From Streptomyces griseorubiginosus (GTDB lineage Bacteria > Actinomycetota > Actinomycetes > Streptomycetales > Streptomycetaceae), in contig NZ_KQ948743.1 in the NCBI RefSeq assembly GCF_001514195.1, forward strand, positions 267,585-331,584: a stretch of 64,000 nt of DNA, in the 5' to 3' direction. This document shows positions 7,354 through 15,958 of this stretch, one piece after another. Position 1 is the stretch's first letter. The number at the start of each line of letters is the position of its first letter. The notes beneath the pieces are model-generated. The model had not been told where the DNA came from. It searched no databases and worked only from the letters and a program-made list of their open reading frames with translations. Made by a program: the position numbers and the translations under genes.

Positions 7354-8667
7354 ATGGGTTTGACCAGTCGAACGACCGTCTACACGCTGGTGGCGTTGGC
7401 CGCCCTGTGTGTCGCGTTGCTGGTCTGGTTGTGGCCTCGCTTCGCGAAACCGGGGCTGTGGCATGTACTGGGGCGGCTCGGAGCCATCGGCGTGACGCAG
7501 CTCATGATCGTCGCGGCGTTCGCGTGCGGGGTGAACTCCTCGTATCAGTTCTTCGGCTCCTGGAACGAACTCTTCGGCAACGGCGACACCGCTCCCGTCG
7601 GCGTGACGCAGGCGATGGGAGGCGGCGGCGACGCGGTCACCGGCATCAGCGACGTCCACGGCGCCCTCGTACAGCCCTTCCACGACTCGCAGCTCAACCA
7701 GGTCAGCGGGCTCCCCGACGGGCCGCCCGCGGTCACCGGACGGGTCGAGTCGGTCAAGATCATCGGGCGTCGCACCGGCGTCGTCGATCCGGCGTTCGTG
7801 TATCTGCCCCCGCAGTACTTCCAGCCGGCGTACCACCGCATGCGCTTCCCGGTGATCGTCGCGCTCAGCGGCTATCCGGGCAGCATCTTCAACCTCGCGC
7901 AGCATCTGCGTGTCTCGCAGACCGCCGGGGAACTCCAGCACCAGGGCAAGATGCAGCCGACGATCATGGTGATGATCCGGCCCACGATCGCCCCGCCGCG
8001 CGACACCGAGTGCGTGAACGTCCCCGGCGGTCCGCAGACCGAGACGTTCCTCGCGAAGGACCTGCCGCAGGCGATCAGGTCCGCCTACCGGGCCGGCCAC
8101 TACGCCGGCTCCTGGGGCGTCATGGGGTACTCCTCGGGCGGCAGCTGCGCCCTCCAGCTCACCATGCGCAACCCCGGGGTCTACACCACGGCCGCGGCCC
8201 TCTCCCCCGACTACCGGGTCAAGGACGACCCCACGACCGGGAACCTGTTCGGCTCCGGCCCGGGCCGGCAGGCCCGCATCGACGGCCACGACCTGATGTG
8301 GCGTCTGAAGCACCTGCCCGCTCCCCAGGTCTCGGTCCTGGTCGCCAACAGCAAGCACGGCGAGAAGGGCTACCCGCAGACCCAGGCCTTCATCAAGGCG
8401 GTCAAGGCACCGATGCGGGTCGTGTCGATACTGCCCGAGAGCGGCAGCCACAACTTCCCCACCTGGGTGCGGGAGATGCCGGCCGCGCTGACGTGGATGA
8501 ACGACCAACTCACGTTCCCGCAGGACGTCGTACCCCGGGTCCACCCCAAGCGGACCACCGAGGCGGACGGCACGCCCAAGCCGGGGTCCAAGTCGAAGCA
8601 CGACCCGCTGCGCGCCGAGGGCACCGAACCGCGGGAGCCCGCCGCCTCGTCGCGCCCGGCCCACTGA
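7354..8667 (+). CDS. Membrane-anchored alpha/beta-hydrolase esterase (antigen 85/FrmB-like)
   Basis: This 437-residue protein has two N-terminal membrane helices (about residues 8-27 and 38-56) and an extracytoplasmic alpha/beta-hydrolase domain. The nucleophile elbow is GYSSGG (Ser near residue 260) and the likely catalytic His is in SGSHNFPTW. The sequence PVIVALSGYPGS fits the oxyanion region of the esterase-D/antigen 85 family (PF00756). A charged, Pro-rich tail follows the domain. ATG 7354 is chosen because the hydrophobic helix starts immediately and GTCAGGGACT lies just upstream; a start at 7192 would add an implausible basic leader. The substrate is unknown: an ester or acyl transfer outside the membrane. 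Confidence 0.82.
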   Translation: MGLTSRTTVYTLVALAALCVALLVWLWPRFAKPGLWHVLGRLGAIGVTQLMIVAAFACGVNSSYQFFGSWNELFGNGDTAPVGVTQAMGGGGDAVTGISDVHGALVQPFHDSQLNQVSGLPDGPPAVTGRVESVKIIGRRTGVVDPAFVYLPPQYFQPAYHRMRFPVIVALSGYPGSIFNLAQHLRVSQTAGELQHQGKMQPTIMVMIRPTIAPPRDTECVNVPGGPQTETFLAKDLPQAIRSAYRAGHYAGSWGVMGYSSGGSCALQLTMRNPGVYTTAAALSPDYRVKDDPTTGNLFGSGPGRQARIDGHDLMWRLKHLPAPQVSVLVANSKHGEKGYPQTQAFIKAVKAPMRVVSILPESGSHNFPTWVREMPAALTWMNDQLTFPQDVVPRVHPKRTTEADGTPKPGSKSKHDPLRAEGTEPREPAASSRPAH

Positions 8668-8735
8668 GCGGCCCGCGCGCGACGCCGATCAACAGCATTG
8701 GCCTGTAGTGGCGGTACGGGAAGCCCCCCGAAGTC

Positions 8736-8764
8736 TTGACGGCTGCGGGGGGTGACCCTACGGT
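8736..8764 (+). promoter_or_regulatory. Candidate promoter of the GH30 xylanase gene
   Basis: TTGACG (8736-8741) and TACGGT (8759-8764) are separated by exactly 17 bp, matching the Streptomyces housekeeping pattern TTGAC-N17-TAnnnT. This would give a leader of about 260 nt before ATG 9034, holding the CebR-like palindrome and the CGAAACTTTCG repeat listed separately. Confidence 0.5.
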
Positions 8765-8812
8765 CCCTACACCACCACACGATCGGTCCGCCGCCCGAAA
8801 CATTCGCACCCG

Positions 8813-8826
8813 AGGGAGCGCTCCCA
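8813..8826. promoter_or_regulatory. CebR-like operator in the GH30 leader
   Basis: AGGGAGCGCTCCCA matches 13 of 14 bases of the CebR operator as I recall it (TGGGAGCGCTCCCA), the LacI-family repressor of cellulose utilisation in Streptomyces. It lies about 50 bp downstream of the candidate -10 box, a good position for a roadblock repressor. This suggests that cello-oligosaccharides, or a related inducer, contribute to xylanase expression. Confidence 0.65.
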
Positions 8827-8944
8827 CACCCCCGACCGAGCCGCCACGCGCCACACAGCGCTCTCCTCTCCCCCCACGCGCCCCCTGCCCGCTCGACAAC
8901 CCCTGCTTGGTCCCCTGCCGGGGCGCCGTTCCACGACAACGCGA

Positions 8945-8955
8945 CGAAACTTTCG
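8945..8955. promoter_or_regulatory. CGAAACTTTCG repeat, xylanase-type operator
   Basis: The sequence is a perfect CGAAA-C-TTTCG inverted repeat. Repeats of this CGAAA-N-TTTCG form have been reported upstream of Streptomyces xylanase and xylosidase genes as sites for a xylan-responsive repressor. It lies 79 bp before the GH30 start codon, and no second copy was noticed in the window. Confidence 0.6.
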
Positions 8956-8973
8956 ATCTCTTGCGAGAGATCG
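8954..8973. promoter_or_regulatory. Stem-loop in the GH30 leader
   Basis: Arms CGATCTCT and AGAGATCG close a four-base TGCG loop, with GCGACGA and TCGTCGC able to pair further out. It overlaps the end of the CGAAACTTTCG repeat and could act in the RNA or as a second operator half. Function is not known. Confidence 0.4.
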
Positions 8974-9033
8974 TCGCGTCAGCGAGGCGCGGACGAGAAA
9001 GCACCCGTCAGAGCCGAGTCAGCAGGAGGAGCA

Positions 9034-10374
9034 ATGTCGTCGCACCGGAGCGGTTCCGGCAGCACAGGGCCACAGATCCCCGCCGGCAGCACAGAGCCAC
9101 AATCCCCCAGTCGCCGGGCAGTCCTGGCGACCATGGGCGCCCTCCCGGTCCTCGCCGCGACCACGACCCCGGCCGTGGGAGCGCCACGGAGCCCGTCCCT
9201 CGCGGCGGCCGCCGTGACCGTCGACCCGTCGGCGACCCGGCAGACGATCCGGGGGTTCGGCGGCATGAACCACCCGCTGTGGATCGGCGACCTGACGGCC
9301 GCGCAGCGGGAGACGGCCTTCGGCAACGGCGACGGACAGCTCGGGTTCTCCGTGCTGAGAATCTTCGTCTCGGAGGACCGCGCGAACTGGAGCCGCGAGG
9401 TCGCGACGGCGAAGCGGGCGGTCGAGCTCGGCGCCACCGTCTTCGCCTCCCCGTGGAATCCCCCGGCGCAGATGGTCGAGACCTTCACGCACGGCTCGCA
9501 GACCAATGCGAAGCGACTGCGCTCCTCCATGTACGGCGCCTACGCGCAGCACCTGAACGACTTCGTCACCTTCATGCGGAACAACGGCGTGAACCTGTAC
9601 GCCATCTCGGTGCAGAACGAGCCCGACTACGCCCAGGACTGGACGTGGTGGACCCCGGCCGAGATGACCAGGTTCCTGCGGGAGAACGCCGGCTCGATCA
9701 GCACGAAGGTCATCGCGCCCGAGTCCTTCCAGTACGTCAAGAGCTTCTCGGACCCGATCCTCAACGACCCGGCGGCCCTGGCCAACATGGACATCCTCGG
9801 GGCGCACCTGTACGGCACCTCGTTCCAGAACTTCCCCTACCCCCTCTTCAAGCAGAAGGGGGCGGGCAAGGAGCTGTGGATGACCGAGGTCTACTACCCC
9901 AACAGCAGTGACTCGGCCGACCTCTGGCCGCAGGCCCTGGACGTCGGCGAGCACGTACACCGCGCGCTGGTGGACGCCGAGTTCCAGGCGTACGTGTGGT
10001 GGTACATCCGGCGCGGCTACGGCCCCATGCGGGAGGACGGGCAGATCAGCAAGCGCGGTGCCGCCATGGCGCACTTCGCCAAGTACGTCCGCCCTGGGCA
10101 CGTACGGATCGCGGTGACCGCGAACCCGCAGTCCAACGTCTACCTCTCGGCGTACAGGGGAAGCGGCTCGCGCCTGGTCATCGTGGCCGTCAACAAGGGG
10201 ACCTCGTCGGTGAGTCAGCAGTTCACCCTGGTCAACAACGCCTCGACCGGCGTGTCCTCCTGGCTGACGGACGGGAGCAGGAACCTCGCCGCACAGAGCC
10301 GGATCACCGTGTCCAACGGGTCGTTCACCGCGCAACTTCCCGCGCGGAGCCTGACGACGTTCGTGACCGGGTGA
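9034..10374 (+). CDS. Secreted GH30 glucuronoxylanase (XynC-like)
   Basis: This 446-residue protein carries a twin-arginine signal (SRRAVLATMGALPVL, near residues 28-45) and a GH30 catalytic (beta/alpha)8 domain with a beta-side domain. The acid/base is Glu196 in SVQNEPDYAQDWTWW and the nucleophile is Glu285 in LWMTEVYYP. NEPDY...DWTWWTP is characteristic of subfamily 8 enzymes, which cut xylan next to 4-O-methylglucuronic acid side groups. The protein lacks an extra binding module; the last 100 residues form the beta-sandwich. ATG 9034 has a strong AGGAGGA site 4 bp upstream. Control is probably by the CebR-like and CGAAACTTTCG sites in its long leader. Confidence 0.9.
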   Translation: MSSHRSGSGSTGPQIPAGSTEPQSPSRRAVLATMGALPVLAATTTPAVGAPRSPSLAAAAVTVDPSATRQTIRGFGGMNHPLWIGDLTAAQRETAFGNGDGQLGFSVLRIFVSEDRANWSREVATAKRAVELGATVFASPWNPPAQMVETFTHGSQTNAKRLRSSMYGAYAQHLNDFVTFMRNNGVNLYAISVQNEPDYAQDWTWWTPAEMTRFLRENAGSISTKVIAPESFQYVKSFSDPILNDPAALANMDILGAHLYGTSFQNFPYPLFKQKGAGKELWMTEVYYPNSSDSADLWPQALDVGEHVHRALVDAEFQAYVWWYIRRGYGPMREDGQISKRGAAMAHFAKYVRPGHVRIAVTANPQSNVYLSAYRGSGSRLVIVAVNKGTSSVSQQFTLVNNASTGVSSWLTDGSRNLAAQSRITVSNGSFTAQLPARSLTTFVTG

Positions 10375-10391
10375 GGCATCCCCTGCGCACC

Positions 10392-10427
10392 CCCGCCGCC
10401 CGGGTCCCGAAGGACCCGGGCGGCGGG
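10392..10427. terminator. Bidirectional terminator, 16-bp perfect stem
   Basis: Arms CCCGCCGCCCGGGTCC and GGACCCGGGCGGCGGG are perfectly complementary around a CGAA tetraloop. It sits between the convergent GH30 and M4 protease genes, 17 bp after the former's stop, and can serve both. Confidence 0.85.
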
Positions 10428-10454
10428 TGACGTTCTGTGTGTCAGGTACGGCTG

Positions 10455-12722
10455 TCAGGGCGTCAGCTGCCAGCGTGCGATGTACCCGACGTCGATGGAC
10501 GCCAGGTCGCGCACCCGCAACTTCCATGTCCCGTTCAGCGGTTGAGCGGAGGCGTTGACCGTGAAGGTCTGGTCCACGTTGTCGGCGGAGCCGCCGCTGC
10601 GGTTGAGCAGGGAGTAGACGGTGCCGTTCGGGCCGACGAGGTCGACGGTCAGGTCACCGCGGTAGGTGTGGACGATGTTGACGTAGACCTTGGTGGTCGC
10701 GGAGGCGTTGCCCTCGCGGCCGGTGATGGTCACCGGGGACTCCACGGCCGGCCCGTTGTCGGGGATGTCCACGCGGGTGGTGTTGGCGTAGACGTAGGCG
10801 ATCTGCCAGCTGAAGGTGTCCGTGGCGCTCGCCCCGGTGCCGTCGGTCACCGTGACGGTGACGTCGCTCGTGCCGAGGGTGGTCGGGGTGCCGCTGATCA
10901 GACCGCCCGGGCTGACGGTCAGGCCCTCGGGCAGGCCGGTGACCTCGTACGTCAGCGGGGATCCGGTGTTGGTGGTGTAGGCGTCGAGCTGGAGGTTCAC
11001 CACCTGGTTGACGCCGCTGACCTGGTCGGCGACCGGGGCGAGGTTGACGCCGAGGGCGATGCGGTTGCCCACGTTGATCGCGGCCCAGGAGTCGGCGACG
11101 GCGAGGTACGTCGGGCTGTACGCGCCGAACAGGTCGGCCGCGGCGGACAGGGTGGCGGTGCGGGCGCCCGCGTAGTCGGTCGTCGAGGTCATGTACGTCG
11201 TCAGCGCGCGGTACCAGATCGCCGCGGCGTTCTCGATGCCGATGCCGGTGACGGGGCGGCCGTCGTAGGTCGGGCTGTCGTAGGAGACGCCGTTGACGGT
11301 CTTGGCTCCGCTGCCCTCGGAGAGCAGGTAGAAGAAGTGGTTCGCGGGGCCGGAGGAGTAGTGGACGTCGACACTGCCCAGGGTGGAGCTCCAACTGTCG
11401 CGCGAGGAGCCGTCCTTGGAGGGCTTGTCCATGTAACGCAGCGGCGTGCCGTTGCCGTTGATGTCGATCTTCTCGCCGACGAGGTAGTCCCCGGGGTCGG
11501 CCGGGAGGTTCTCGTGGAACTCGACCGCCGCGGCGAAGATGTCGGAGGTCGCCTCGTTCAGGCCGCCGGACTCGCCCGAGTAGACCAGGCCCGCGGTGGC
11601 GGCGGTGACGCCGTGGCTCATCTCGTGGGCGGCCACGTCCAGGGCGGTCAGCGGGTGGGTGTTGCCCGAGCCGTCGCCGTACGTCATGCAGAAGCAGGAG
11701 TCCTGCCAGAAGGCGTTGACGTAGTTGCTGCCGTAGTGGGCACGGCTGTAGGCGGCGACACCGTCGTTGCGTATGCCGTTGCGGCCGTAGGCCTCCTTGT
11801 AGAAGTCCCAGGTGGCCGCGGCACCGAAGGCCACGTCGACGCCGGCGGTCTGGCGGTTGGAGGGCAGACCGTTGCCCCAGACATCGTTGTCGTCCGTGAA
11901 CAGGGTGCCGGTGCCCGAGGTGCCCTGGTTCAGGTCGTAGGTCTTGTGCCCGGCGCGGTCGGGGTCGGTGAGCTGGTACGTCGATCCCGACTGGGTGGTG
12001 CCGAGCGGGACCGTGCCGACGTACTGTCCGGTGCCCTCGCCGGTGTGCACCTTCTCGGCGGACAGCAGCTGCTTGCCGGTGTCGGCGTCGGTGACGACCT
12101 GGAGCTCGCTGGGCGTGCCGTCCGGCTGGACTCCCTCGACGACGGTCTCCCAGGCCAGCACGGGCTTGCCGCTGCCGGCCCAGACGACCAGGCGGGAGGC
12201 GTTCTCCACTGCGGCGCCGGTGACCTTGTCCTGCTTCGATGCGGCGAGGGCCTTGGCGGCGGCGCCCGAGGCCGCGATCCTCGGGCTGAACGAGGGCAGG
12301 GTCAGCCGCGCCGCGTTGGCCCGGGTGACGGTCGTACGGCCGGCGTCCTCGTGCACGACGAGGTCGCCGCCGAGGACGGGCAGCCCGGCGAGGGTGCGCT
12401 CGTAGCGGGTGTGGGTGGTGCCGTCGGTGTCCTTGACGACGTCCTTGACGACCAGCTTCTCCTGGGCGCCGAGGCCGATGCGCCGGGCCGTGCCGGTCGC
12501 CGCCGACTGCGCGCTCCTGATCAGGGCGGCGCGGCGGGTGGGGGTGAGGGCGGTCTGGGTGGCGCCGGTCCGGGGGGTGGCGGTGATCTTCGCGGGGGCC
12601 GGCTTCGCGGGGGCCGCGGTGGCCAGGCCGGGGGCCGCCAGGGCGAGGAGTGAGCCTATGGCCGTGAGGGCGAGGCCGGTGGCGCGTCTGCGCCGCGTCA
12701 GGGCGCGGTGGTGCTGGGGCAA
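10455..12722 (-). CDS. Secreted M4 (thermolysin-family) metalloprotease with putative-Ig and P domains
   Basis: This 755-residue secreted zinc protease has a signal peptide (about residues 1-38) and an FTP/PepSY-type propeptide (about 60-220). In the M4 catalytic region the zinc site is HEMSH (His366, Glu367, His370) with third ligand Glu390 in GGLNEATSD; the second catalytic His is in SSGPANHFFYLL. A putative-Ig domain (about 545-625, LPEGLTVSPGGLISGTP) and a C-terminal P/proprotein-convertase domain (about 630-755) follow. The start is read as TTG 12722, because GAAGGAG lies 5 bp upstream and the signal peptide begins there; no ATG or GTG suits. It should degrade extracellular protein. Confidence 0.9.
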   Translation of the reverse strand: MPQHHRALTRRRRATGLALTAIGSLLALAAPGLATAAPAKPAPAKITATPRTGATQTALTPTRRAALIRSAQSAATGTARRIGLGAQEKLVVKDVVKDTDGTTHTRYERTLAGLPVLGGDLVVHEDAGRTTVTRANAARLTLPSFSPRIAASGAAAKALAASKQDKVTGAAVENASRLVVWAGSGKPVLAWETVVEGVQPDGTPSELQVVTDADTGKQLLSAEKVHTGEGTGQYVGTVPLGTTQSGSTYQLTDPDRAGHKTYDLNQGTSGTGTLFTDDNDVWGNGLPSNRQTAGVDVAFGAAATWDFYKEAYGRNGIRNDGVAAYSRAHYGSNYVNAFWQDSCFCMTYGDGSGNTHPLTALDVAAHEMSHGVTAATAGLVYSGESGGLNEATSDIFAAAVEFHENLPADPGDYLVGEKIDINGNGTPLRYMDKPSKDGSSRDSWSSTLGSVDVHYSSGPANHFFYLLSEGSGAKTVNGVSYDSPTYDGRPVTGIGIENAAAIWYRALTTYMTSTTDYAGARTATLSAAADLFGAYSPTYLAVADSWAAINVGNRIALGVNLAPVADQVSGVNQVVNLQLDAYTTNTGSPLTYEVTGLPEGLTVSPGGLISGTPTTLGTSDVTVTVTDGTGASATDTFSWQIAYVYANTTRVDIPDNGPAVESPVTITGREGNASATTKVYVNIVHTYRGDLTVDLVGPNGTVYSLLNRSGGSADNVDQTFTVNASAQPLNGTWKLRVRDLASIDVGYIARWQLTP

Positions 12723-13193
12723 CGGGGCTCCTTCAGTACGACGTCCGGCCCCTGGTGGGGGCCGTTGAGGAGACGGACGGGCGAGGTACGCCGGTCCGGA
12801 GCGCTGCACGGCATGCGGGTGGAAGGAGGTGGGGGGTGGGAACACGCGACAGAGCCGCGTGGTGAATCTGTGAGGGAACTGTGAACGACGGGAGTAGAGT
12901 GACATCACCACCAGGGCTTTGTCATGCAAGGAACAAATCAACGGCTTGAATTGACCTTGCAGGCCAGGCAAATCGGCACAGGCAGCACCGGTTTTCGGCC
13001 GCGCGGGAGCGGCCCGTCGGGATCCGCACCTGTCCGTCGACAGCTCCCAACTGCGCACAGTTTTGGTGAAGTTACGGTCAGAAGTGAAAACGGAGTGCTA
13101 GACATCGGACGGACCTTCTTTGGTCAACTCCCTGTGACCGCCCCGTTGAGGAGAGTGTCGAACGCGAGGCGGAACTGAGCGGATAGGACGACC
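12723..13193. other. Divergent intergenic region between protease and histidine kinase genes
   Basis: These 471 bp separate the TTG start of the M4 protease and the GTG start of the sensor kinase. The stretch 12880-12960 is clearly less GC-rich (for example CAAATCAACGGCTTGAATTGACC) and probably holds the protease promoter. The run TTTTGGTGAAGTTACGG at 13061-13077 may belong to the kinase promoter. No gene or strong repeat is seen. Confidence 0.4.
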
Positions 13194-15293
13194 GTGTCGC
13201 ACTCCCCCACCCCCGCGCGCCGAAGATTCGGTGCCCGCAACCTGCGTGTGGCCCAGAAACTCCAGGCCATCCTCCTGATTCCGGTGTTCGTCGCCCTGGC
13301 CCTCGGGGGCGTACGGGTCAAACGCACCGTCGACACCTGGCAGTCGGCCGAGGACGCCGTCCGCGTGGCGGAGCTGGTCCAGGCGGCCAACAAGTACGCC
13401 AGTGACGCCATCAACGAACGGGACGTCTCCGTCATCCCGTTGGTCCAGGGCGACCGGGACGCCGCGGCGGTCGTCAAGGCCCGGAAGATCACCGACGAGG
13501 ACGCCAAGCAGTTCGACGCGGCGGTCGACCACATGCCGAGGACAGCCGGCCTCGAGCGCCGGATCGCGCTCGTGCGGCAAGGCGAGAAGGAACTGCCGCT
13601 GGTGCGGTCGAGCGCCTTCACCTCACGGATGGCCGGTGTCCAGACCGAGGAGAGCTACCACGCGGTGCAGCACCCGCTGATGGAGATCTCCAACGAACTC
13701 GGCTTCGGCATCACCACCCAGGAGACCTACGGCCGTACCCTCTACGCCGTCTCGCTCACCCAGGCCGCCGAGTCGCTGATCCGGGCCATCGGCACCCACC
13801 TCCTGGTCCAGGACCGCAGCAAGCTGGCCAAGGGTGAACTCCAGTCCCAGCTCAGCTCGTTCAGCTCCTACGTCTACCTCGAACAGATCGGGCTCCAGGA
13901 ATACGCGGGGTTCGCCGGCACCGCCGACGTGGCCCGCTTGCGTGAGGCACTGGAGGGCGCGCGGAAGAAGGGGCAGGAGCTGGTCTCGCAGGCCCGGAGC
14001 CAGGCCGAGGCGGCCGGCCAGCCCTTCACACCCCCGCCGGACCTGGAGAAGATGACCCGCGCGATCGCCTCCGGCGCGACCGCGGCGCAGCTCGCCGAGC
14101 AGGGCATCACACCGGAGACCTTCTTCGCGGCCTCCACCCTCAGCTTCGACGCCTACCGCAGCGTCGAGGTGTACCTGACCGACACCGCGCTGGCCAAGGC
14201 GCACACCATCGCCGACGACGCCCGCAACGACGCGATCCTGAACGCCGCGCTCGTGCTCGCCGCCGTCCTCGCCGCCTTCCTCCTCGCGAACTGGGTCGCC
14301 CGCACCATGAGCACCAGCATGCGCCGGCTCAGCGCCTCCGCCCACGAGATCGCCGCCCAGCGGCTGCCCGCCCGATTGACCCAGCTCACCCGTGCCGTTC
14401 CCGGCCGGGTCGAGAACGAGGTCGAACCGATCCCGATCACCACCACGGACGAGATCGGCGAGGTCGCCCGCGCCTTCGACCACGTGCACCGCGAGGCCGT
14501 ACGGCTCGCCGCCGAACAGGCCCTGCTGCGCGCCAACATCAACACGATTTTCAGCAACCTGGCCCGCCGCAGCCAGTCCCTGATCGAGCGTCAGCTTTCC
14601 ATGATCAGTGAGCTGGAGGGCCGGGAAGCCGATCCCGACCAGCTGGAGAACCTGTTCCAGCTCGACCACCTCGCCACCCGGGTCCGCCGCAACGGCGAGA
14701 ACCTCCTGGTGCTCAGCGGCGAGGCCCCCGCCCAGCAGTGGGACCAGCCGCTGCCCCTGGTGGACGTCATCCGTGCCGCGGTCTCGGAGGTCGAGCAGTA
14801 CGAGCGGGTCCATTTCGCCGGTGTCCCGGAGACCGAGATCGACGGGCGGGCCGTGAACGACCTGGTGCACCTGCTCGCCGAACTCCTGGAGAACGCCACC
14901 ACCTTCTCCTCACCGCACGTGCCCGTGCATGTCACCGCCACACGGTTGCCGGACGGCCGGATCATGGTCGAGATACATGACAAGGGAATCGGGATGCCCC
15001 CCGAGGAGCTGGCCGAGATCAACCGGAATCTCGCCGATCCACCCACCGTGGACGCCTCGATCTCCCAGCGCATGGGCCTGTTCGTGGTGGGCCGGCTGGC
15101 CGACCGGCACGGCATCCGCACCCAGTTGCGCCCCGCCGACACAGGTCAGGGCACGACGACCCTGGTGATGCTGCCCGACACGATCACCCATCGGCCGACG
15201 ACCGCGGAACTCGACGCCGACACCATGGCCATGGTCGCGTTCGTGGACAGCCGCTTCACCGATGCCACGACCTGGACCGACGAACCGATCTGA
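13194..15293 (+). CDS. Nitrate/nitrite-sensor-type histidine kinase (CvnA-like, orphan)
   Basis: This 699-residue membrane sensor has a first helix near residues 24-44, an extracytoplasmic NIT (nitrate- and nitrite-sensing) region to about 345, a second helix (about 349-367), a HAMP segment to about 440 and a GHKL ATPase domain (about 550-680). The N box is LLAELLENATTFS, followed by HDKGIGMP and a GLFVVGRLADRHG G2-like region. The LFQLDHLATRVRRNGENLLVL helix is typical of the conservon A proteins of Streptomyces. In conservons the kinase is followed by a roadblock protein, a DUF742 protein and a GTPase; here a GNAT gene follows instead. The GTG start is family-typical. Confidence 0.87.
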   Translation: MSHSPTPARRRFGARNLRVAQKLQAILLIPVFVALALGGVRVKRTVDTWQSAEDAVRVAELVQAANKYASDAINERDVSVIPLVQGDRDAAAVVKARKITDEDAKQFDAAVDHMPRTAGLERRIALVRQGEKELPLVRSSAFTSRMAGVQTEESYHAVQHPLMEISNELGFGITTQETYGRTLYAVSLTQAAESLIRAIGTHLLVQDRSKLAKGELQSQLSSFSSYVYLEQIGLQEYAGFAGTADVARLREALEGARKKGQELVSQARSQAEAAGQPFTPPPDLEKMTRAIASGATAAQLAEQGITPETFFAASTLSFDAYRSVEVYLTDTALAKAHTIADDARNDAILNAALVLAAVLAAFLLANWVARTMSTSMRRLSASAHEIAAQRLPARLTQLTRAVPGRVENEVEPIPITTTDEIGEVARAFDHVHREAVRLAAEQALLRANINTIFSNLARRSQSLIERQLSMISELEGREADPDQLENLFQLDHLATRVRRNGENLLVLSGEAPAQQWDQPLPLVDVIRAAVSEVEQYERVHFAGVPETEIDGRAVNDLVHLLAELLENATTFSSPHVPVHVTATRLPDGRIMVEIHDKGIGMPPEELAEINRNLADPPTVDASISQRMGLFVVGRLADRHGIRTQLRPADTGQGTTTLVMLPDTITHRPTTAELDADTMAMVAFVDSRFTDATTWTDEPI

Positions 15294-15411
15294 GCCAACC
15301 CCCGTGCCCGCGCCGCAGGTTCACCGAGGTGGGATGCGGGGCGGGTACGGCCTGAAGGGGGCTCGGTCAACGGCCCGAAGACCCCGTCAGGCCATCTGTT
15401 AGCGTGCGCCG

Positions 15412-15951
15412 ATGGAAGATCTGGGAGACATCACCTGGCCCCCCGAGCCGATCAGGACAGAGCGGCTCGTGCTGCGTGCGCCCGAGGCCCGGGACCGTAC
15501 GGCGTTCATCGATCTGCTCGCCTCCGCGGAGGTGCACGCCTACCTCGGCGGCCCCCGTGCGCGGGACGAGCTCGAGCGCGGGACGCCTGCGGTGCCGGAG
15601 GCGTGGCCCGGCAGTTTCGTCGTCGATCGGGACGGATCGATGATCGGGCAGATCCTGCTCAGGAGAGCGACCGGGCACCGCAGGCCGGCCGCCACAGGGA
15701 AGGCCGACCTCGGCTACCTGTTCCTGCCGGGGGCGTGGGGACACGGGTACGCGGCGGAAGCGTGCGCGGCGGCACTTTCCTGGTTCGACGGTGCCGTTCC
15801 GGGCGAGCCGGTGGTCCTCACCACCCAGTCCGCCAACGGCCGTTCGATGCGCCTCGCCGCGAAGCTGGGCTTCACCGAGGTGGAGCGGTTCGAGGCGTGG
15901 GGGGCCGAGCAGTGGCTCGGTATGAGGACGCCGGTCACGGCCGCGGGTTGA
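15412..15951 (+). CDS. GNAT acetyltransferase (RimJ/RimL-like)
   Basis: This 179-residue protein has the acetyltransferase-3 fold. IRTERLVLRAPEARD is the first strand, and LGYLFLPGAWGHGYAAEAC is the acetyl-CoA pyrophosphate-binding segment (equivalent of Q/RxxGxG/A). NGRSMRLAAKLGF is the C-terminal motif shared with RimJ/RimL-type N-acetyltransferases. It would move an acetyl group from acetyl-CoA to an amine on a small molecule or protein N-terminus. It lies alone, 118 bp after the sensor kinase and 7 bp before a convergent unknown gene. Confidence 0.85.
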   Translation: MEDLGDITWPPEPIRTERLVLRAPEARDRTAFIDLLASAEVHAYLGGPRARDELERGTPAVPEAWPGSFVVDRDGSMIGQILLRRATGHRRPAATGKADLGYLFLPGAWGHGYAAEACAAALSWFDGAVPGEPVVLTTQSANGRSMRLAAKLGFTEVERFEAWGAEQWLGMRTPVTAAG

Positions 15952-15958
15952 GCCCTTC

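Noticed and set aside
9019..10527. Long minus-strand open frame opposite the GH30 gene
   Set aside because: It is a mirror of a high-GC gene with a clear active site and signal peptide on the plus strand; the antisense product is low-complexity Arg/Gly/Val.
10437..12653. Long plus-strand open frame opposite the M4 protease
   Set aside because: The Val/Gly-rich repetitive product is typical antisense shadow; the minus strand carries HEMSH and all expected domains.
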